From Chrysogorgia sp. JL179-B06 (lineage: Eukaryota; Cnidaria; Anthozoa; Scleralcyonacea; Chrysogorgiidae): a stretch of 64,000 nucleotides of DNA. Position numbers and translations under genes: made by a program. The stretch covers positions 2,422,001 through 2,486,000 of the forward strand of contig JAYKKM010000080.1 in assembly GCA_035772405.1 (NCBI GenBank), in the 5' to 3' direction. The notes below the pieces were generated by a model, which made no database searches, had not been told where the DNA came from, and worked only from the letters and a program-made list of their open reading frames with translations. Shown piece after piece: positions 38,136 to 64,000 of this stretch (positions are counted from its first letter, which is position 1; every line of letters begins with the position of its first letter).

Positions 38136-38533
38136 TAGACATTTAGGGACTTTATAGAGGGTACTGTGTTTTCTTGTGGATAATCAACATAATAAACTAT
38201 CACCTGTTGGGAGAGTCAATTTAACCCTCTTAAGCAGTTCCATTAACCCCCATTTATTGCCACCTTGTGTATATTTCGTTGCCTGCAGAGCAGGCGTCTT
38301 GTTAATATTTAAACAGCACGGTTGAACGATTGAATCAAACGTTGTTATTGGATGATTGCTCATTATACCAAAAAATACAATGTTCACTAACCGTACACCA
38401 TGCAAAATTTGCATAAAGGCGAACAAAAAGATAGAACAAAGACTTTGGTTGAGATTCCAGACCATGCCTACATTGACTATGTTTTAATTTTATAGCATAC
38501 CTAATCTGATCACCAAAAAGCACCACGCAAACA

Positions 38534-38700
38534 CTCCATTACCCTGAAAACACCCCCAAACACCCCCTAAGCGCCCAAAAAAACACCACAACACCCCCAA
38601 AACACCCACAGTCTAAAACACCCCCAACACCCAGGGAAGACCCCCAACACCAATTGAACACCCTCACAGCACCAACGCCCACAAAAACACTCAGCACCAT
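38534..38700. repeat. C/A-rich low-complexity tract
   Basis: Repeated ACACCC, CCCCAAACACC and AACACCC words on the plus strand, G/T-rich on the minus strand. No gene. Confidence 0.75.
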
Positions 38701-38833
38701 CTGGAACAGTAAACATAACTATTAAAAACCGATATTGGAAACAAGACTGATAGACTTTTGGCAAGTGATGAAAATACACTTTAATTTCGTTTTATACATA
38801 TTATTCGTAGTTGAAGTAGTCACATTCCCTTAA

Positions 38834-39280
38834 AGGACTTTGCCAACGAAAATTAAGTTTGCCTAATATGAAAGAACTCGTAAAATGACAGAGTAACACC
38901 TTTTACAACTTTTCCGTATGTTACTTCGTTTTTAAAATATTTCTGTTTGTTTCATATGTAAATGAGATGGTCTCTAAATGAAATGTCTCTAAATGAAATG
39001 AGGTGTGATGTGCAGGGTAGAGATTTTCACTCATAAAAATGTCTTATATCTCAGTGATTGCATAAGTATTACGAGGAGTTATTATACGCACATTTTCAAG
39101 TAAATTTGTGGAACAAACTTGAAGCTGGAACTAATGAGTGAAACCATCTCATTTACATATCAAACAAACTGAGATATTTCAAAAACGAAGTAAAATACGG
39201 AAAAGTTGTAAAAGGTGTTACTCTATCATTTTACGAGTTCTTTCATATTAGACAAACTTAATTTGTTTTGCCAATGTCCT
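38834..39280. repeat. TTAA-flanked MITE, AGGACTTTGCCAA family, copy 1
   Basis: TTAA at 38,830-38,833 and 39,281-39,284 bounds inverted arms of about 140 bp (AGGACTTTGCCAACGAAAAT and ATGAAAGAACTCGTAAAATG). The second copy is at 49,758. Confidence 0.82.
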
Positions 39281-39611
39281 TTAAATTAGCCTTTCTGACC
39301 TCTGAAAAAGGTCTATGATGGCGAATGCAAATGAACTTGTCAAGTTTTGTGAAATTGCCACAGGCTGCTGCCTTTGATTGCACTATATTTTTAACAAGAA
39401 AACTTTTTTGCTCATTTTAAAAACACGAAACCATACACATACGTTTTGATACTTTGATACTACATACTGCGTCTTGGTTTACTTCTAAAAGGTATGTGGC
39501 AGATGATGTAGTCGTATATCGTTTCTTCTAACATACGAGCACGACAAGTATACAGAAACACTAGACAATAAGAACTTTTATTTTACCAAACTAGCATGCG
39601 AAGGTTCTTAC

Positions 39612-40079
39612 CACTGATCTCTAAATAAAGACTGGATTGAGCTTTCTATTGTATCTGATGAGCTGATTTTGAAGCCTGCATATTTGCATAATGTAAATTA
39701 ACGAGAGATCATTAGAAACTCCGAGTTTGCTAGCAAAATAGGTTTAGTGTCTGGCCAATATAGTTTCTTTGTTAACATTAAATGCATAAAATCTTCAACC
39801 TAATTTGACGTCTCATATCAGGCTTCTCTCGTCAACGGCGGCCATTGCTAAGGGACCAAAGTCGCAGTAAATCTGTAGGTAGGCGATGAATAGTTTTACC
39901 CAGTAATTTGAAAAATGTTTTCTGGTCCTCTTTATAGTAATATTATTTTATTTTTTCGATGGTAAGAGCACAGAATCAAACAAAAACATCATAGGATCCT
40001 CAGTTGGTCCCTTAGTAATGGCGGACTTCCGCCTTCATTTTCTGAACAATAGTTGCTCGATCCGATTTAGAGATCAATG
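39612..40079. repeat. hAT-like MITE with 8-bp target duplication, copy 1
   Basis: The element begins CACTGATCTCTAAATAAAGA and ends with an inverted version. The 8-bp direct repeat GTTCTTAC flanks it (39,604-39,611 and 40,080-40,087). CACTG ends and 8-bp duplications are typical of hAT transposons. 468 bp, non-coding. Confidence 0.88.
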
Positions 40080-40144
40080 GTTCTTACCCCTTACTAATGA
40101 AAAATCATCATGGTGTTAGGTTATTAAAAAGGTTCTTCGTTATT

Positions 40145-40437
40145 TTACTGTTCAAAAACTCCTTAATAATTCATGAGGAAAGATAAAGGAAATCAGTAGC
40201 GTGCCGTAGGTTTTAAATGTGATAAAGATTCGTCCTGATTTATATAAACTTTATCTTTGATTTTCTCGGCTTAGACAACAGTGATCTTCAAAATTACTAC
40301 GCAAATTAACTTATCAAATGGGTCGTTTTTGAAGCTGTTTGGTAAAGTCGCAGCAGGTGTTTTATCAGATCTGAAACACTCGGGCTACGCCCTCGTATTT
40401 AAAAATCTGATAAAACACTGCTCATTTATTAAACAGT
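40145..40437. repeat. ATTCATGAGGAAA-family repeat, copy 1
   Basis: Begins CTTAATAATTCATGAGGAAA, contains GATTTTCTCGGCTTAGACAA, and ends in a hairpin (TTTATCAGAT...ATCTGATAAA) with the apex CACTCGGGCTACGCCCTCGT. Other copies are at 45,655, 51,474 and 57,843 (inverted). Confidence 0.8.
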
Positions 40438-40461
40438 ACATAAATAACCTGTAGAGCTTAA

Positions 40462-40939
40462 AGTGCCTATGCAATGAAAAATTCAGTTGTAAAATAACTC
40501 TTATGTTTGAAAGAACTCTTGTAACTCTAAAGACTAACCATTTACAACTTTTTCGTATCTCACTTCACTCTAGAGATATTAAGATTTGTTGAATATGTAA
40601 ATGATCATGACTTCTTGAAAACGCTTATATATCCTTGAGATTATGTAATGAAATCACTTGATATGCAGGTGCATGTGCGTACGTGGATGTAGCCAATGAC
40701 ATTAAATATGCAAATCATCAAACGATTCCATGTGATAATGGTAAAGATATGCAGAATTTTTCAATAAGTCATTATGCATTGTGATGTCATAAGTATGATC
40801 ATTTACATATTAAACAAATCTTGATATCTCAAGAGTGAAGTGAGATATGGAAAAGTTGTAAATGTTTAGTCTTTATAGTTTCAAGCGTTCTTTCAAACAA
40901 GAGTTATTTTACAACTGAATTTTTCATTGCGTGGGCATT
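40462..40939. repeat. TTAA-flanked MITE, AGTRCCTATG family, copy 2
   Basis: TTAA flanks at 40,458-40,461 and 40,940-40,943. Starts AGTGCCTATGCAATGAAAAA and ends with its near complement. Arms of over 130 bp include GTAAAATAACTCTTATGTTT. Confidence 0.82.
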
Positions 40940-41536
40940 TTAATAAAGAACTGGGCTTGAAATGTATATCTGAAATGTACAGTACTGTAGTGATTTAAAT
41001 GTATTGAACCTGAATCACAATGTGATCTAAATGTATCGTGTAAAAGAAAAAGAACTGCTAAACCAAAATTTACATTTTAAGCCTGAGGTTTTATATAGGT
41101 GGAAGGTGTTTATGAACGAGTGTTTATAACTGAACAATGCAGGTTAGTATCATATAAATATCGATGAACTATGGTGTGTACTAGTTCCCAGAATGTTTGA
41201 TTATCGAATTGACAGAATAGTAACACGGGCGACATTTCGAAGGGGATAACATTAAAGGCGCGTTCTTTTGGAACTATTCCTTTACAAGAATATACGGAAT
41301 AAAGAGCAACTCTATTCTTTTGAGAGATATTCTGATAGTATTCTTTATATCCTGCCCCCATTCTCAAAATGAAAAGTATATATAGTGAACACCCAGTAAT
41401 AAGAACATTCCACCTATATGAACCTCAGGCTGAAATTTTGAATTTTGGGCCCCCACCAAATAAAAATCTTTATAAGCCAGATACTTGAAATAGGTTCTTA
41501 ATTTAAAAAATTAGTGCCCAAACCACGACAATACGA

Positions 41537-41645
41537 AAACAGTACAGTACAGTACAGTACAGTACAGTACAGTACAGTACAGTACAGTACAGTACAGTAC
41601 AGTACAGTACAGTACAGTACAGTACAGTACAGTACAGTACAGTAC
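41537..41645. repeat. (AGTAC)n microsatellite
   Basis: About 21 uninterrupted five-base units (AGTAC/GTACA). The ORF through it is an artefact. Confidence 0.95.
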
Positions 41646-42060
41646 ATCGAGATCACAAAATTCAGGTCAAGTATATATTTAGATCACATAAATCATTACA
41701 ATACTGTAAGCCAAACTGTTTTTTATTTATAGAATAATTAAGAACCTTTTTAATTAACAATACCCTAATTATTTATTAATTTTAGTTATTATAAACCAGA
41801 CAGGTTTCACTGTTTTTGCTTGATAGAATAATTAAGAACCACTTTAATTAAGAACACCCTAATTTTTCATTCATTATTTATTGGCGGGCGCTTACTGTAT
41901 GTGCATTAGACCATCAAACATCACTACCATCAAACACATTCATTCATGAAAATATGACAAATATTCCTATTATTCTGGGTTTGTTTTTTGTATTATTCCG
42001 TGTCATTTTGTTCGTATTCTGGAATACAAGGTAATGCGCGCTCGAATGGCTTTCTCTACA

Positions 42061-43121
42061 AGTGTATAAAAAAAACGAACCCGGCATAAAATTAATTCTT
42101 CTTCTTTTAAAACAACCTATTATGGTAGTTTGAAAGCCCTGGACACCTCTGAGCCACAGATGCCTAAAAAAACATGGTTATATACACCTCGGGCAATTAA
42201 GATAACTTTAATCTACAAATACGTTAATGGTCTTACTGAACATTCTTTAGATATTGTTAGATGTAGTCAGATTCGTAATTATAAAACCCGAAATAAGGAT
42301 ACACTAAGGTTACCTAAGGTCAAACGCAACTGGGGAAAACAACGTACGAATTATCAAGCTATTCAAGACTGGAATAACCTAGACGGTGAAATAAGGAATG
42401 CTCCTACATTAGTGACTTTTAAGAGAAATATATTCTCAAAACTTTTAACTTAGACCTATTTTTACTTATTTCTTAGTTACATATATTTGTATGATTATTG
42501 TATGTATAGTGGTCTCTATGTGTAGGACCTTTGCGAAAATCACTTTGGTGACAACGTTTCCTCATTAAAGATTATTATAATAATAATAATGAATACATGG
42601 TCTAATTAAAACCTGTTAAGGTCTCTTCCCAACACAGCCTACATGTTTATCAGTGACATCAGTATAAATAACTAGCGACGGAACATATATGCAAAACAGC
42701 TACAAATGATCGCATAAAAGGCTGTGTAACCACGGCTGTTTACCTTACTCGGCCCAGATCCCAGGCGGGCCGACTCGGCGGAAGAAAGAAGAAATATTCT
42801 TCTTTCTTCCGCCGAATCGGCCGGCGTGGGATCTGGGCCGAGTAAGGTTACACAGCCGTGGTTACACAGCCTTTTATGCATAGATGTTCCGTTGCTAGTT
42901 ATTTATACTGATGTCACTGATAAACATGTAGGCTGTGTTGGGAAGAGACCTTAACAGGTATTAATTAGACCACGTTAGAACTCCCTGTGCATGGTGAATG
43001 TATTTAAAAGCCTTTTCTCTTCCTTTGCTTCAGAAGTATCCGGGCTTTCAAACTACCACAATAGCTTGTTTTAAAAGAATACTAACTAATTTTATGTCGG
43101 TTTCGTTTTTTTATACACACT
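42061..43121. repeat. Long foldback element split by a LINE fragment
   Basis: The left end AGTGTATAAAAAAAACGAAC is inverted at 43,100-43,121. Arms pair through CTATTATGGTAGTTTGAAAG, AGGTCTCTTCCCAACACAGC and AAAGGCTGTGTAACCACGGC to a perfect centre at about 42,795 (AAGAAATATTCTT). The left arm is interrupted at about 42,141-42,598 by a LINE 3' end, so the foldback is older than that insertion. Confidence 0.85.
42141..42598 (+). pseudogene. CR1/L2-like LINE 3' end inside the foldback
   Basis: The open frame to 42,453 reads YKYVNGLTEHSLDI, NYKTRNKDTLRLPKVKRNWG and AIQDWNNLDGEIRNAPTL, typical of the LINE ORF C-terminus. The 3' UTR has a TCACTTTGGTGA hairpin near 42,540 and ends in an AATAAT tail. 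Confidence 0.82.
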
Positions 43122-43200
43122 GTATAGTTCAAATACTGTAACCTGATCACCGACCATATAAATATAATACATGCAAGGGGAAATCCAACGTTGCAAGGCG

Positions 43201-61956
<18,756 letters not shown>

Positions 61957-62526
61957 CTATTGAATGCAATATTAAAAATAACAAGCGTGAAAAACATATA
62001 GTGAAGTTCTGTCACTTATCTTTTTAATGCTGTCAATTGCATCTATAGATGAACACCGCCAATGAAAACATGATCTATGCTGACACATAACAGGTAAACT
62101 ACATGTTCTAAAGATTTATGTTGAAGGAAAATTTCGAATGTTGGAATATATTATACATTTTAAGACCAAACCAAGACCAGTTGCGAAAAATGCAACTTCA
62201 AGGTATGCTAGTGCAGTGCTCTGACCACTGTCACTGAGCTACGGAGGCCGTTCCCGAGAGCCTAGTCATGAGTTGGTTACTCAAGTGCAAGAACACTACA
62301 GTGCAAATAATAACTAGAAGTTATAATTAAAGTAATAATATGAAAAATTACGTCCCGTATTTCTATAGTAAAACCTGCTACACATGTGGCATAGATGTCT
62401 CGAGAGGATTTTAATAATTTCATCTCAAGAACAAAGTGAGATATGGAAGTAGTAAACGTGCTAATCTTCATAATTTCTGTATTTCTTTCAGTAAGAGATA
62501 TTTTTTTCACTGCATAGATACTTTAA

Positions 62527-62920
62527 AGTGCCAAAAACCTCAAAAGTTTTTATTGTCTGATTTGGAAGAACTTTTAAAATGATAAAGTAACTTCTTTTGA
62601 AGATTTTCGTTTCTTCGCTTTCTTTTTGAGATATATCAGTTTGTTTGATGTGAAAAATGTCCGGAATGTACGTCACACATGCATGACTTATTGGAGAAAT
62701 GTGTGTATCTCTTTCATTCTCGAACGAAATCCTTTAAAATCGAGAGGTTTGGTGTTGTGGGAGAAATATGCATACGTGTTATTCACATTATAGAGTGTTT
62801 TTATTTGATGAACGCAAAGAATGAAAGATATATAACATTCTCTAAACTCATTATGCATCAAACAAACTGATATATCTAAAAAAGAAAGCGGAGAAACGAA
62901 AATCTTCAAAAGAAGTGTAC
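62527..62920. repeat. TTAA-type MITE, truncated at right
   Basis: TTAA then AGTGCCAAAAACCTC at the left. Inverted inner arms (TCAGTTTGTTTGATGTG type). The right terminus ends abruptly near a 22-bp minisatellite. Confidence 0.6.
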
Positions 62921-62937
62921 TGCTCAGAAATAACCTA

Positions 62938-63035
62938 ACAGCGCGTCTGCGTCTCGGTTGCGTTCGTCTGGCGTCTCGGTTGCGTTCGTCTGGCGTCTTG
63001 GTTGCGTTCGTCTGGCGTCTCAGTTGCGTTTGTCT
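62938..63035. repeat. 22-bp minisatellite (GGTTGCGTTCGTCTGGCGTC)n
   Basis: Four units, the last diverged. From 63,040 to 63,420 nothing was recognised. Confidence 0.88.
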
Positions 63036-63422
63036 TAACTGAAGAGTCGGCATGACCGAAGTTGTTCCGACAGAAATGCTGATACCTATATCGTTTGTTG
63101 ATATCAAATGTTGACAGATTTTATGTGTGCGTTTATTAAAGCAGAATAAATAGATCCTAGTCAAATTCCAAATCCTAGGCTTCTCTTAGGCTTTTGAGGA
63201 CTCTGTAAAGTATTGTTTTTGGGAAAACGGCCTGTTTGCTTTGCGAGGTCTCGTTTCTCCGCAATGAAAGTTTTTTAGACGGTTTGGACGTACACTAGTG
63301 TTATCAAATGGGAAGCCTATCCGCACAAATATTCAACCGGATAAAAAATTCAACTTGACTCCGTATTATTAGAACACGGTTCTCTTTCGGAAACATTGTG
63401 ACCGACGCCAAAGTCTGAAACA

Positions 63423-63743
63423 GTGAAACTTGACACACGTGGACTGACATTTTTTTGTCGAAGACCTTGTCGTGTGTTATCACTGTGGGTTATCGGAAAA
63501 AATGGCTACGCCTTTCAGACAGTTTTGCTGAACATCTTCGTTGTGAGGAACAATGATGTTGACAAACCTGTAGCCCGCCATTTCAACAACTCTATTAACC
63601 ATTTGGTGTCAGACATGACAGTCTGTGCCATCCTTCCCATCTCAGGTGGTAACGATAACCGCAAACGGCAAGAGAAGTGTCTCATTTTAAAACTTGGCAC
63701 CACACATCCTCTTGATCTTAACGAACGTTTTTCTTTTATTTAA
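63423..63743 (+). pseudogene. Penelope-like element GIY-YIG C-terminal fragment
   Basis: The open frame contains NNDVDKPVARHFNNSINHLV, SDMTVCAILPI and CLILKLGTTHPLDLNERFSF, which fits the C-terminal part of the GIY-YIG endonuclease domain of Penelope-like retroelements. The GIY-YIG core upstream is missing or frameshifted. Assignment by memory of the family pattern. Confidence 0.65.
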
Positions 63744-64000
63744 TTTCCTACAAGTTTTTTGTTATTTTAGTTTGCGTGAAACTTTTTTATTATTAGCTCG
63801 TGCACTTTCACTCCTTTCAAGTTTTTGTTTCTTGCCGCTTTACTATCGCCTAATCCCCTTGAATATTGGACCTGTCATTTCTCCCTCCCCTCAGTCTGTT
63901 AATTTGCTAATCGACTGTAAAATTAGCAAATGATTTAACTTTTCGCATCTCATTAATTATTAGTTTGTTTATCTCCCGTGCATTTGATTTGCTACTTTCT

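Noticed and set aside
62277..63164. ORFs of 62-158 aa on both strands
   Set aside because: Cover a truncated MITE and a 22-bp minisatellite; no domain or codon signature.

Overview
The window is a stretch of animal nuclear DNA, most likely from a marine invertebrate and probably a cnidarian. That guess rests on the style of its Polinton proteins, the dense palindromic repeats and the CR1/L2-like, RTE-like and Penelope-like relics; it is inference, not proof. There are three zones.

Zone 1 (1-22,341) is viral. Element A (1-17,099; its left end lies outside the window) is a large Maverick/Polinton, a virus-like DNA transposon with tightly packed genes in five strand blocks. Leftward from 5,045: three small membrane or coiled-coil proteins, a zinc-ribbon protein resembling late transcription factor VLTF3, and protein-primed DNA polymerase B (one frameshift, cut by the window edge). 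Rightward from 5,177: a double zinc-finger protein overlapping a type II thymidine kinase. Leftward from 10,173: a 459-aa membrane-anchored protein, a fibre-like protein, a 68-aa protein with a myristoylation signal, a 46-aa arginine-rich peptide, and a Bro-N/VRR-NUC/zinc-finger fusion. Rightward from 10,199: two paralogous penton-like proteins, a chromodomain integrase, a long coiled-coil membrane protein, the major capsid protein, the packaging ATPase and a second protein with a myristoylation signal. Subterminal tandem repeats and a terminal repeat ending at 17,099 follow. Thymidine kinase, the Bro-N nuclease fusion and the VLTF3-like protein are not standard Polinton cargo and give the element a nucleocytoplasmic-large-DNA-virus flavour. 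Element B (17,100-22,341) is the right part of a closely related Polinton. Its first sequence is the interior of the coiled-coil gene, so A appears to have inserted into B. B carries a second set of coiled-coil, capsid, ATPase and myristoylation-signal genes and ends in a 173-bp hairpin bearing Polinton termini at both ends. B lies in the 3' end of a CR1/L2-like LINE that resumes in frame at 22,342.

Zone 2 (22,342-43,200) holds no host gene I can recognise. It contains LINE ends, an RTE-like LINE with an internal inversion and a 2A-like motif, a broken integrase from a second Polinton family, two tRNA-derived SINE families, many palindromic MITEs, and micro- and minisatellites, including a 140-bp perfect palindrome made of pentanucleotide repeats.

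Zone 3 (43,201-64,000) is dominated by the 3' two thirds of a host gene on the minus strand, KRR1 (small-subunit processome factor). I could place eight phase-compatible exons spread over 18.8 kb. Its introns are packed with TTAA-flanked and hAT-like MITEs, LINE ends and an 870-bp minisatellite. A Penelope-like GIY-YIG remnant lies at the right edge.

A recurring theme outside the Polintons is that palindromic elements with different arms share nearly the same hairpin tip (an ACGAG...GAGTGT-like apex). I saw this tip at nine places between 24 and 58 kb.
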